DNA from: Bacteroidota bacterium | GTDB taxonomy: Bacteria; Bacteroidota; Bacteroidia; Flavobacteriales_D; Sanyastnellaceae | Direction: 5' to 3' | Assembly (NCBI GenBank): GCA_027624855.1 | Contig: JAQBTQ010000002.1 | Coordinates: 124,001 to 188,000, forward strand | Length of the DNA stretch: 64,000 bases | Shown: piece by piece, positions 24,720 to 32,656 of the stretch | How positions within the stretch are numbered: the stretch's first letter is position 1 | Layout: the number at the start of each line of letters is the position of its first letter | Position numbers and translations under genes: made by a program | Notes under the pieces: generated by a model | Seen by the model: only the letters and a program-made list of their open reading frames with translations | What the model was told of the DNA's origin: nothing | Databases searched by the model: none

Positions 24720-25805
24720 TTATTTATCCTTAATCCTACTGAAGCGCAGCGCCTTCAGCATCCATCTCGGGAGCGGTTCGTCAGCGCCACGTTTTTGCAC
24801 ATTTAGAAAGAGGCCCCATTTTTCGATGATTGGTACTTTATGCACCTCAATCATTTCAAGCCAGCATTCGTCCGGATCGTCGATGTAAGTGCAATGCACC
24901 TTTGTTTCGCCCATGCCAATTGCATCTGCGGTATCGCATCGAAACCCAAAATGTTTGGCGTCGAGGGCTTTTCCTAATTCATTCATCCCTCTCACATCAA
25001 AGCCCAAATGAGCAAATCCTATGTCACACCAAATGCGGTCTTCGAAAATAAATCGGCCTTTTCGATCAAGCGCTTGAACGAGCTCGATGTATGTCCGGCC
25101 TGTCAACGGGCCGAAGCCCCCAGCTCCGGGAGCAGATTGAGTTAGCCGTGCCCTGCGAAAAGACTCCTTTCCATTGGGTAAATCCTCCCAATCTGCGAAA
25201 GTCCCGGTCTCGTCAAAGAGTACTTCATCAAACCCCAAGATATTGGCATACAACTCTAGGGATTTTTCCATGTTGGTCACACCGATTGTGCACCCTAATA
25301 CCCCACCTGATGGATGACCATTGTTTTCAAACCAATCGCTGGCCTCCAAAACTTGAAATCGATTCTCGTCGGGATCTGAAACGTAGAACGTCTTCTGTCC
25401 CCATGGGGTGTTTCGAATGGAACGATCACAAGCATCTCCGGCGATTTTCATTGCGTGCGCATGCATTCGTTCGATGTCACGGGTTTTCATTTGTACCGTC
25501 GTAATGCCCAAATCGCCCTGACCAAGTGTCCAAGATGCTTTGACCGGTTCAAATGAGTCTGCACGCAACACCTCGAATGCACAGCCTCCTTGTAAATTCA
25601 TCACCATGCTGGCACGCTTGGTGATGGTTTCGCCTCTGGTATGGCTGTCCATTAGTGGCGCGGCTTGAACGGAATCGAAAAATGGGATGTCCATTCCAAA
25701 CAATTGACGAAAGAACCGAAGCGAATGATCCATGTTTGAAGTTGCGACACCAATGTGTTGCATCCCTTGGATTCGATACGGGGCATTTGTTGCAGTTTGA
25801 GCCAT
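24720..25805 (-). CDS. Two-domain VOC family protein (glyoxalase/dioxygenase fold)
   Basis: A 361-residue protein with two VOC modules: IQGMQHIGVATSNMDHSLRFF at the N-terminus and VLGCTIGVTNMEKSLELYANIL near residue 165. Metal-ligand candidates include the first-module His (QHIGV) and Glu (FQVLE), and in the second half GFAHLGFDV and WLEMIEV. The family includes glyoxalase I and extradiol or 4-hydroxyphenylpyruvate dioxygenases; I cannot choose a reaction. ATG 25805 gives a 13-nt gap from the acyltransferase; a longer start would overlap that gene. Confidence 0.85.
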   Translation of the reverse strand: MAQTATNAPYRIQGMQHIGVATSNMDHSLRFFRQLFGMDIPFFDSVQAAPLMDSHTRGETITKRASMVMNLQGGCAFEVLRADSFEPVKASWTLGQGDLGITTVQMKTRDIERMHAHAMKIAGDACDRSIRNTPWGQKTFYVSDPDENRFQVLEASDWFENNGHPSGGVLGCTIGVTNMEKSLELYANILGFDEVLFDETGTFADWEDLPNGKESFRRARLTQSAPGAGGFGPLTGRTYIELVQALDRKGRFIFEDRIWCDIGFAHLGFDVRGMNELGKALDAKHFGFRCDTADAIGMGETKVHCTYIDDPDECWLEMIEVHKVPIIEKWGLFLNVQKRGADEPLPRWMLKALRFSRIKDK

Positions 25806-25818
25806 GGACTGTTCGTTG

Positions 25819-27153
25819 TTACGGGTTTTCTGAGAGTTTTTTTTCAATCACATCGAGGTATTGACTCCACGCTTCGGATTGGGCGCGATTGGAATAGGCT
25901 TTTTTCGCCTTTCTAGCGCCATTCCAGTCGAGGAAAGTCCCATACCACCATCCGGCAACCCGGCTTCCGACGGCGTTGAAAAGGTAGGCGGGGATGATGC
26001 CCCATCCCATCCAAGCTCCCGTCACCATCCAGGATATCGGAAAGGCCAAAATCAACCAACACAGCGGGAACAAGGCCATTCCGGCGGACACTTTGAAGGT
26101 GCTAACAAAACAAGGGTCTTTGATGGTCTTTTTAGCTCGAGATTCGAGCATTTTTGACAAGGGCCAAGAACAAAGGCCACCGATTACTGCAATGGGAGTA
26201 ACCAGCACAAACCACCAAGGAACAGATCGGATTTGTTCGGGGCCAAATCCCAAATCTTCTGCTCGTACCTGTGCCATCAAATCGGATTTCGTCAGCGACT
26301 CGAATGCCTTTTCAATTTCCTCTAGTGCCGATTCGGAAAGTTTGCCCAATGATTGGATTTTTTCCCGAGTTTGATTCCAATTGGGTTGCTCGGCGGTCCG
26401 CATGGCCCGGACAAAAGGGAGCAACTGAGCATAATGAGACTCCGGCTGAATGTTGACCATGAGTTCATTCAATGAATCGTGTATGCGACTCAACAAATCC
26501 CCTGGTGCAATTTGGCCATTGTCTTCATCAATCAAGTCATCAAATCGGATGGGTTGCCCAAATCGATAAGTCAGGCGCCTTCGAAAACTTGCCATTTCCT
26601 CATAATCGATGCCCACGGGAATCAATTGGAGAGATTTAAGCTCTGGGTTCAATTGGAGGGATTCGTTTACCATATCAACAACACCACGGCGAAGGGGCCT
26701 CAATGACTTAACGGCCCGGTGATTGCCTTCAGGGAACAAACCAATGGAGGCTCCAATGTTCAGTCGCTCAGCGCAGATTTCAAAGATTCGCTTATTGCGT
26801 TCACGGGCATCTGTCAATCGGTCCCTTTTCCGGTAAATGGGCATCTGGTTGAACGAAAACAAAAAACTACGGGCAATGGGATGATTGAAGATGTCGGCCC
26901 GAGTGAGCCAATGAATTTGTTGTGGACTTTTTAGCGAGCAAAGCACCAAGGGATCCATTAGACCATTCTGATGATTGGCGATAAAAATGGTGGGAGCCAA
27001 TGACTCGCCTGAATGTTCAATTCCCTCTATTCGCTCTATTCTATGAAAACGAGTAACGCCTGCGCGCACCCAATGAACGGCTGTGCCATATCCGACGTGT
27101 CGTCGCTGTATGGGAGGTTCGTGAAACTTTTTATGGGATGAAGATGCAGCCAC
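25819..27153 (-). CDS. PlsC/GPAT-like acyltransferase
   Basis: A 444-residue membrane-associated acyltransferase. Motif I is ANHQNGLMDPLV, with five rather than four residues between His and Asp, as in GPT/SCT1-type glycerol-3-phosphate acyltransferases. Motif III is LFPEGNHRAVKSLRPLRRG. Two or three hydrophobic helices lie near the C-terminus (WWFVLVTPIAVIGGL, LFPLCWLILAFPISWMV). It probably acylates glycerol-phosphate or lysophosphatidate in phospholipid synthesis. It sits 11 nt after pheT and 13 nt before the VOC gene. Confidence 0.88.
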   Translation of the reverse strand: MAASSSHKKFHEPPIQRRHVGYGTAVHWVRAGVTRFHRIERIEGIEHSGESLAPTIFIANHQNGLMDPLVLCSLKSPQQIHWLTRADIFNHPIARSFLFSFNQMPIYRKRDRLTDARERNKRIFEICAERLNIGASIGLFPEGNHRAVKSLRPLRRGVVDMVNESLQLNPELKSLQLIPVGIDYEEMASFRRRLTYRFGQPIRFDDLIDEDNGQIAPGDLLSRIHDSLNELMVNIQPESHYAQLLPFVRAMRTAEQPNWNQTREKIQSLGKLSESALEEIEKAFESLTKSDLMAQVRAEDLGFGPEQIRSVPWWFVLVTPIAVIGGLCSWPLSKMLESRAKKTIKDPCFVSTFKVSAGMALFPLCWLILAFPISWMVTGAWMGWGIIPAYLFNAVGSRVAGWWYGTFLDWNGARKAKKAYSNRAQSEAWSQYLDVIEKKLSENP

Positions 27154-27164
27154 TCGATTCAGTT

Positions 27165-29657
27165 TTATTCGCGCAATTTTGCTCCTGTGTCTTCGATGAT
27201 TGCGTTTAAAATTCTCTGAACAGACTCATCAATTCTTCGGTCGTCCAATGTTTTTTCTTCGTCTTGCAAAACCAATGAGACCGCACATGAGACTTGATTG
27301 GGTGCTAGATTTTCACCTGAGTAAACATCAAATAGCCCGACGCTTTTGAGTAGTTTTTTCTCTGCTTTCTTCGCTGCATCTCGAATGGAACCGAATGGGA
27401 TGCCCTTATCAATTATCAATGACAGATCTCTGCGAACTGCTGGAAACTTCGCTATTTCCTTGACTTTTTTGTTTGTCCGTGTTGCGGCTTGTGTCAACAT
27501 GGCGATTGAAAGGTCCGCCCAATAAACGTTGCGTTTGACACCTTGCGCATTGGCAACCACTTTCCGAATCTTTCCGAATCGACCAATGCTTTTTCCTTGA
27601 CAAACCAATTCCAATCCTTCTTGAATCAATGGCGATTCCATTGGTCTTTCTTGAATGGCTTGGTCAGAAATCCCCAACGAAATCAGCAAATTTCGAACGA
27701 CTCGTTTCATTGAAAAGGCATCGGCCTCAGAAGCCACTTCGTTCCAATTTTCGGGATGCATCTTGCCCGTAATAATCAAGGAAAGACGTTCTTCTTCTTC
27801 AAATCGGTGAGCAGCATTTTCTGAGGCATCGTCACTTGCTTTTTGGTGCTGATATACGCGGCCTATTTCAAAAAGATTGAGATCGGGTTGTTGATGATTG
27901 GTGTTATGTAAGATGGCTTCCAACCCCTGAAACAAAAGCGATTGCCGCATAACACCGAGGTCCGAGCTCAGTGGATTTAACAACTCAATTCGTCTTTCCA
28001 ACTCCCAACCATCTTGTCCAGTTGCACCCAAGCCATCTGTATAATTCGATCGGGTCATCGAGTTGTTCATCATCTCTTGAAATCCTCTCGATACCAAGAA
28101 GTTGGCAATTTGGGTTCGAATTGTCTCCTCCGGAACATTTGATTGATGTGACGCTGTCGAAATCATTCGCTTCGGAAGCGGAACCTTGTCAAATCCGTAG
28201 ATCCTTAATACCTCTTCGATGAGGTCTGCTGGACGGGTTACATCGGCACGATAGGCCGGAACGGAAACGGTCATACTCTGGTCATTGATTTGTTCGGGTT
28301 CAATGTCCAAATCCTTTACAATGGCAAGGACTGTTTCCTGAGGAATTTCCATCCCAATCAGTTGATGCAAGGAACGCCATTCGAGATCAATTGATGCACC
28401 TTCGGGCAATGGGCTGGAGGTGACGGAATTCCATTCAACGGCTTGTCCACCACTCCATTCGCCAATCAATTGAACAGCTCGTTGAAGCGCAGGGATGAGC
28501 ATCGCAGGATCTGCGCCTCGTTCAAAACGAAAAGATGCATCGGTCGAAATCCCATGGCGCTTGGCCATTTTACGTGTGACAACGGAATCGAAATAAGCAG
28601 ACTCAAGAAAAACTCGGTTGGTTTTGTTGTTGACCCCGCTTGTTTCTCCGCCCAACACCCCTGCAAGGCACATCGCTCGCTCTGCATCGCAAATTAATTG
28701 GTCTTCAGGATGAAGCTTTCGCTCAACACCATCCAAGGTGGTCAGCGATTCACCTGGTTTTGCGTGACGGATATGAACTTGTTGTGCCCCGATGGTGTCG
28801 GCATCAAACGCGTGCAATGGCTGTCCCAATTCATGCAACACAAAATTCGTCGCATCCACAACATTGTTTTGGGGCTTGATTCCGATTGCTTTAAGTCGTC
28901 GTTGTGCCCATTCAGGAGATGGGCCAATTTTCACCCCCTCAATCAACACGCCATGATAAGCTGGGCATCCATCGCTGCTTTCGATGACTATGCCCATTTG
29001 TTTTCCTGGATTGGGGAGGTTGGCCACTTTCGGAAACGTCAGCGGGTCGACGTTTTCTTGCACACCTTCAATGGTTTCATGAATCAGTCCAGCACGGAGG
29101 TCGCGAGCGACCCCCCAGTGACTCATCCCATCGGTGCGATTTGGGGTCAATCCAATTTCCAAGACTTGATCTGACTCCAAATTGAAAACGCGTGCGGCTT
29201 CGGTTCCAGGTTGCCAAGTGTCCTCTAACTCGATGATTCCCTCATGGGAAGTACCAACCCCTATTTCATCTTCTGCACAAATCATCCCCATGGAAACTTC
29301 GCCGCGGATTTTCCCTTTTTTGATGATAAAAGGCTCTCCTTCGATGGGATATAACTTGGCCCCAACTGTGGCGGTGATTACATGGAGACCTGGTCGCGCA
29401 TTTTTGGCGCCGCAAACAATCTGGAGGGGTTCATCTCCACCCACATCAACAGAGCAGAGCTGCAATCGATCCGCATTTGGGTGCGGCCCACAGGTTAGAA
29501 TTTTTCCGACGACTAGACCTTTGAGTCCTCCGGGCACACTCTCAACGGTTTCAACCCCTTCAACTTCCAATCCAGTTGCCGTCAATACGGCCGCTGCGTT
29601 TTCAACGGTTGTTTCGATGGGCATAAGGCTTTGCAGCCATTGAAACGAGATTTTCAT
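27165..29657 (-). CDS. pheT: Phenylalanyl-tRNA synthetase beta subunit
   Basis: The editing and tRNA-binding subunit of the alpha2-beta2 PheRS. From ATG 29657 (MKISFQWLQSLMP) it has 830 residues. Domains in order: EMAP-like tRNA-binding region (residues ~40-150, GPHPNADRLQLCSVDVGG), B3/B4 editing region (HRYHGV-like AYHGVLIEGV, then FVLHELGQPLHAFDAD), B5, the catalytic-like core (FEIGRVY) and a C-terminal ferredoxin-fold anticodon-binding domain (KFPAVRRDLSLIID). It is divergent from and separate from pheS (31.6 kb), with tRNA-Pro between them. Confidence 0.97.
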   Translation of the reverse strand: MKISFQWLQSLMPIETTVENAAAVLTATGLEVEGVETVESVPGGLKGLVVGKILTCGPHPNADRLQLCSVDVGGDEPLQIVCGAKNARPGLHVITATVGAKLYPIEGEPFIIKKGKIRGEVSMGMICAEDEIGVGTSHEGIIELEDTWQPGTEAARVFNLESDQVLEIGLTPNRTDGMSHWGVARDLRAGLIHETIEGVQENVDPLTFPKVANLPNPGKQMGIVIESSDGCPAYHGVLIEGVKIGPSPEWAQRRLKAIGIKPQNNVVDATNFVLHELGQPLHAFDADTIGAQQVHIRHAKPGESLTTLDGVERKLHPEDQLICDAERAMCLAGVLGGETSGVNNKTNRVFLESAYFDSVVTRKMAKRHGISTDASFRFERGADPAMLIPALQRAVQLIGEWSGGQAVEWNSVTSSPLPEGASIDLEWRSLHQLIGMEIPQETVLAIVKDLDIEPEQINDQSMTVSVPAYRADVTRPADLIEEVLRIYGFDKVPLPKRMISTASHQSNVPEETIRTQIANFLVSRGFQEMMNNSMTRSNYTDGLGATGQDGWELERRIELLNPLSSDLGVMRQSLLFQGLEAILHNTNHQQPDLNLFEIGRVYQHQKASDDASENAAHRFEEEERLSLIITGKMHPENWNEVASEADAFSMKRVVRNLLISLGISDQAIQERPMESPLIQEGLELVCQGKSIGRFGKIRKVVANAQGVKRNVYWADLSIAMLTQAATRTNKKVKEIAKFPAVRRDLSLIIDKGIPFGSIRDAAKKAEKKLLKSVGLFDVYSGENLAPNQVSCAVSLVLQDEEKTLDDRRIDESVQRILNAIIEDTGAKLRE

Positions 29658-29677
29658 GGAGTGCGTTTTGGTACATG

Positions 29678-29709
29678 CAAAGTTAGCGGTGAAGCTCGGC
29701 TGAACCATA
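29678..29709 (-). promoter_or_regulatory. Promoter of pheT
   Basis: On the minus strand TATG (29706-29709, one mismatch from TTTG), a 20-nt spacer and exact TAACTTTG (29678-29685), 20 nt before the pheT ATG. Confidence 0.6.
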
Positions 29710-29771
29710 AGAAATCCATGACTTTTGAGAATCAAATTGCGTTTTATGCCAAGTCAAAAAAGAAAGTTGAG

Positions 29772-29779
29772 TACCTTCG
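29772..29779 (+). promoter_or_regulatory. Possible -7 box of tRNA-Pro
   Basis: TACCTTCG, one mismatch from TAnnTTTG, 26 nt before the mature tRNA 5' end. The same TTCG variant occurs upstream of the threonine dehydrogenase and ppiD genes. No -33 element was seen. Confidence 0.3.
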
Positions 29780-29805
29780 CCGTCCCAATCGCAAGAGTGG
29801 GGCAT

Positions 29806-29878
29806 CGGGATGTAGCTCAGTTGGTAGAGTACGCGTCTGGGGGACGTGTGGTCGCTGGTTCAAGTCCAGTCATCCCGA
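29806..29878 (+). tRNA. tRNA-Pro(GGG)
   Basis: A 73-nt cloverleaf: acceptor CGGGATG/CATCCCG with the C1-G72 pair typical of bacterial proline tRNA; D-arm GCTC-AGTTGGTA-GAGT; anticodon stem CGCGT/ACGTG with loop CTGGGGG, anticodon GGG at 34-36; T-arm GCTGG-TTCAAGT-CCAGT; discriminator A. CCA is not encoded. A terminator follows. Confidence 0.95.
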
Positions 29879-29882
29879 CTAG

Positions 29883-29911
29883 AAACCCAGGGTCAAAGCT
29901 CTGGGTTTTTT
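29883..29911 (+). terminator. Terminator of tRNA-Pro
   Basis: AAACCCAG pairs with CTGGGTTT across a 10-nt loop, ending in six T, right after the tRNA. Confidence 0.8.
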
Positions 29912-29914
29912 GCA

Positions 29915-29978
29915 TTTTGGATTGCACTTTTGGATTGCACTTTTGGATTGCACTTTTGGATTGCACTTTTGGATTGCA
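29915..29978 (+). repeat. 13-bp tandem repeat, about five copies
   Basis: TTTTGGATTGCAC is repeated four times exactly (from 29915, 29928, 29941 and 29954), followed by a fifth copy lacking the last C. It lies between the tRNA terminator and the next gene. Identical copies suggest a young or slippage-prone array. Confidence 0.95.
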
Positions 29979-30036
29979 AATCCGTGAATGCAATGATGAA
30001 GGACAATTTCCGATTAACACAGAACAAGGCAATTTC

Positions 30037-30381
30037 ATGGATTATACGTTTGAGAAGGATTGGATGCGCTTGGAGCAATTGATGGAAAGCCGTTTTGGCG
30101 AACCGCCGGATTTGACCACCATGATTTTTACCGTGGGATTGCAGGAATGCGGACAAGCTTATCGCAATTTCAAAAAGGACGAGAAGGTCGCCATCATGCA
30201 TGTAGGCGTTTGCACCTTGTTGGAACCGCTTGGTTTTTACAAAGCGCTTGGCACCGATGAAGAAGGGTGGCCCCACTTTGAGCGCACTTCAGAAATACCT
30301 GCTGTTTCAAAGCAGGAACAAGAATTGCTCATGAAAAGGGCGTTGGTCGATTATTTTGCTGCTTGGATTGCAGGGGGCTGA
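30037..30381 (+). CDS. Conserved hypothetical protein, 114 residues
   Basis: A soluble, acidic small protein beginning MDYTFEKDWMRLEQLMESRFG, with predicted helices and no signal peptide. I recognise it only as resembling small Bacteroidota proteins without known function. The frame is open far upstream, but that part reads through the tRNA, terminator and tandem repeat, so the ATG at 30037 (after AAGG at 30026-30029) is the sensible start. No promoter was identified. Confidence 0.7.
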   Translation: MDYTFEKDWMRLEQLMESRFGEPPDLTTMIFTVGLQECGQAYRNFKKDEKVAIMHVGVCTLLEPLGFYKALGTDEEGWPHFERTSEIPAVSKQEQELLMKRALVDYFAAWIAGG

Positions 30382-30426
30382 CGCGATTTTCAGTTTCGGC
30401 GTTCGCCTCAGGCTAATCGTGATCAA

Positions 30427-30801
30427 TCACTCAATGAAGACGGTTGCTTCATTGGTCATTTGCTCTTCAATCTTAATCAAACCTGTTCCGAATAACGCGG
30501 CTTTTGAGGCTTCGATATCGAGGACGGCGAAGCCTGCCTGGCCCTCAACATAAAACTCGGAGAAATTGAAGGTGACCATTCCTGCTGCATTCGAAACAGC
30601 CGTTGTATCGAATCTAGGTTCGCCTCCATTGCCGCTACCTGAACCAAAGGCAAAAAGTCGAACAGTAGCTCCTTGAACGGGGGCTCCGAGGTCATTCAGG
30701 ACCACGACATTCGCAATGGTCTCTTCCACTTCATAACAACTTGGGAGACTGAAAAACACGGTAAGTGCTATAACAGCTAAGGAAAAAGAGACTTTTCGCA
30801 T
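30427..30801 (-). CDS. Putative lipoprotein with an Ig-like domain
   Basis: A 124-residue protein with a signal peptide and lipobox SLPSC (Cys at ~22). The mature part (NVVVLNDLGAPVQGATVRLFAF...TTAVSNAAGMVTFNFSEF) looks like a carboxypeptidase-regulatory/Ig-like beta sandwich, which in this phylum is often surface-exposed. Function unknown. It is convergent with the 114-residue gene and divergent from the cyclophilin gene, 27 bp away. Confidence 0.72.
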   Translation of the reverse strand: MRKVSFSLAVIALTVFFSLPSCYEVEETIANVVVLNDLGAPVQGATVRLFAFGSGSGNGGEPRFDTTAVSNAAGMVTFNFSEFYVEGQAGFAVLDIEASKAALFGTGLIKIEEQMTNEATVFIE

Positions 30802-30810
30802 CGGGTCGTC

Positions 30811-30818
30811 TAAATTTG
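30811..30818 (+). promoter_or_regulatory. -7 box of the cyclophilin gene
   Basis: Exact TAAATTTG, 10 nt before the ATG at 30829. No -33 TTTG is seen. Confidence 0.45.
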
Positions 30819-30828
30819 CAGGTAACGA

Positions 30829-31611
30829 ATGAACCCCAAATATCTTGAAAAAGTCATGAAATTCAATAAATCAACCCATTATCTCCTTTCAATGGTGGTT
30901 CTAGTTGGATCTCTCGTCTTGTATGGATGTGATTCCGAGGAAGCAGGAGAAGGTTCAGAAGTAGTTGCAGAATCTCAAGATGAGTCTCCCCTGCAGCGTG
31001 TCCGCATCATCACGAAATACGGTGATATGGTTGCTGAACTTTCCAATGAGACGCCTCTGCATCGGGATAATTTCATGTCACTTGTGGATTCGGGGTTTTA
31101 CGATGGGCTGCAGTTTCATCGGGTTATGAAAGATTTTATGGTGCAGGGTGGTGATCCGAATAGCCGTAACGCTGAATTGTCTAAGACTCTGGGAAACGGT
31201 GGGCCGGGCTATACGCTCCCTGCAGAAATCCGGGATGGGATGCATCATTTTCGTGGTGCCTTGGCTGCCGCCCGACAACCGGATCGAGTCAATCCCAACA
31301 AGGAAAGTTCCGGAAGCCAATTTTACATTGTTCAAGGACGATCTTTCAGTCCTGCCGAACTGATGAACATTGCAGCGAGCAAAGCAAGAGCAGTTGGAGA
31401 TACGGCATTTACAGTGTCGAGTCTGTATTCGGATGAGGATATAGCACGATACGAAAAAGAGGGGGGCACGCCATTTTTAGATCGTGATTACACGGTCTTT
31501 GGCCAAATCATTGAAGGAATGGAGGTGGTGGATTCCATCGCGGCCGTGCAAGTGACAGAGACGGCCCGTCCAATGGAACCGGTCCGAATGAAGATTGAGC
31601 GAATCGATTGA
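30829..31611 (+). CDS. Cyclophilin-type peptidylprolyl isomerase, lipoprotein
   Basis: Isomerises X-Pro bonds, probably in the periplasm. A lipobox (LVLYGC) follows a hydrophobic segment; the protein may start at 30829 or at ATG 30856, which gives a shorter, more classical signal. The cyclophilin core contains FHRVMKDFMVQGGDPN, FRGALAAAR and GSQFYIVQG, with an insertion (about residues 180-215) before the closing DYTVFGQIIEGMEVVDSIAAV. The total is 260 residues from the longer start. The next gene, pheS, starts 2 nt after its stop. Confidence 0.92.
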   Translation: MNPKYLEKVMKFNKSTHYLLSMVVLVGSLVLYGCDSEEAGEGSEVVAESQDESPLQRVRIITKYGDMVAELSNETPLHRDNFMSLVDSGFYDGLQFHRVMKDFMVQGGDPNSRNAELSKTLGNGGPGYTLPAEIRDGMHHFRGALAAARQPDRVNPNKESSGSQFYIVQGRSFSPAELMNIAASKARAVGDTAFTVSSLYSDEDIARYEKEGGTPFLDRDYTVFGQIIEGMEVVDSIAAVQVTETARPMEPVRMKIERID

Positions 31612-31612
31612 G

Positions 31613-32644
31613 ATGGAATTGAAACAGCAAATTGAGCAATGGGCTGAAGAAGTCCGTCAATCGGAGTTTCATTCACCTGAAGAGGTGGAGCAATTTCGAA
31701 TTGTGTGGATGGGCAGAAAAGGACGCATTAAAGACTTGATGGCAGCTTTTAAAGAAGCTCCAAATGAAGAGAAAAGGGATCTGGGTAAACTCATTAACGA
31801 GTTCAAGCAATTGGTTGAAGGTCGAGTCGCGCAGGGTGTTCAACTGGCTGAGTCTGCTGCAGACGAGCAGAAGGATGCAGAATTTGACTGGACCCGGCCT
31901 GAAGGAGGTATGCCTGTTGGTGCGCACCATCCATTGAGTGTTGTCCGTCGCGAGATCATTGGCATCCTCGAGCGGATGGGTTTTGTTGTCTCGGAAGGTC
32001 CAGAAATTGAGGATGATTGGCATGTTTTCAGTGGATTGAATTTTCCGCCTGAGCATCCCGCTCGGGATATGCAGGATACGTTTTTTGTCAACCGTTCCCC
32101 AGATATGCTGTTGCGCACACATACGTCTTCGGTTCAAGTTCGTGAAATGGAACGCCGCGATCCGCCGATGCGCATCATTATGCCGGGTCGGGTCTTTCGA
32201 AATGAGGCCATCAGTGCCCGAGCGCATTGCATGTTTCACCAGATTGAGGGATTGTACATTGACCGTGGAGTTTCTTTCGCCGATTTGAAACAAACGTTGT
32301 TGCGATTTGCACAAGAATTTTTTGGCGCAGAAACCAAGATTCGATTGCGGCCATCGTATTTCCCATTTACAGAGCCTTCTGCCGAGGTCGACGTTTATTG
32401 GGGACTCAAGACCGAAGTCGACAAGCGAATCACCAAAGGAACCGGTTGGCTTGAAATTTTGGGTTGTGGAATGGTTGATCCTGCGGTGCTAGAAGCTTCA
32501 GGCATTGACTCCCGAGAATACTCTGGCTTTGCTTTTGGAATGGGTTTGGAACGCATCACCATGTTGAAGTATCAGATAGGTGATTTGCGCGCGTTTTTTG
32601 AAAGCGACATGCGCTTTTTAGGGCAATTTCAAGGTCAGTATTGA
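31613..32644 (+). CDS. pheS: Phenylalanyl-tRNA synthetase alpha subunit
   Basis: The catalytic subunit of PheRS, 343 residues from ATG 31613. An N-terminal coiled-coil (residues 1-90) precedes the class II core: RTHTSSVQVREM, GRVFRNEAISARAH, FPFTEPSAEVDV and the motif 3 FGMGLERITMLKY. A TTG upstream would overlap the previous gene, so the ATG is preferred. It is cotranscribed with the cyclophilin gene and lies ~2 kb from the divergent pheT. Confidence 0.96.
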   Translation: MELKQQIEQWAEEVRQSEFHSPEEVEQFRIVWMGRKGRIKDLMAAFKEAPNEEKRDLGKLINEFKQLVEGRVAQGVQLAESAADEQKDAEFDWTRPEGGMPVGAHHPLSVVRREIIGILERMGFVVSEGPEIEDDWHVFSGLNFPPEHPARDMQDTFFVNRSPDMLLRTHTSSVQVREMERRDPPMRIIMPGRVFRNEAISARAHCMFHQIEGLYIDRGVSFADLKQTLLRFAQEFFGAETKIRLRPSYFPFTEPSAEVDVYWGLKTEVDKRITKGTGWLEILGCGMVDPAVLEASGIDSREYSGFAFGMGLERITMLKYQIGDLRAFFESDMRFLGQFQGQY

Positions 32645-32656
32645 TCGCAGGATCAA
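32641..32656. repeat. Inverted repeat spanning two convergent stop codons
   Basis: TTGATC and GATCAA with a 4-nt loop enclose the pheS stop and touch the stop of the facing gene. No T-run follows, so it is at best a weak terminator. Confidence 0.5.

Noticed and set aside
24720-25805. Calling the double-VOC protein 4-hydroxyphenylpyruvate dioxygenase
   Set aside because: The two VOC modules are clear, but length, domain layout and missing HPPD C-terminal motif do not support that specific enzyme.
28698-29174. Plus-strand open frame inside pheT
   Set aside because: It is antisense to a strongly conserved part of pheT and has no recognisable domain or start context.
29915-29978. Tandem repeat as a CRISPR array
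   Set aside because: Units are 13 bp and adjacent with no spacers, and no cas gene is present.
29725-30036. Long upstream extension of the 114-residue gene's frame
   Set aside because: It would translate through tRNA-Pro, its terminator and the 13-bp tandem repeat, giving a low-complexity repeat peptide. The ATG at 30037 is a better start.
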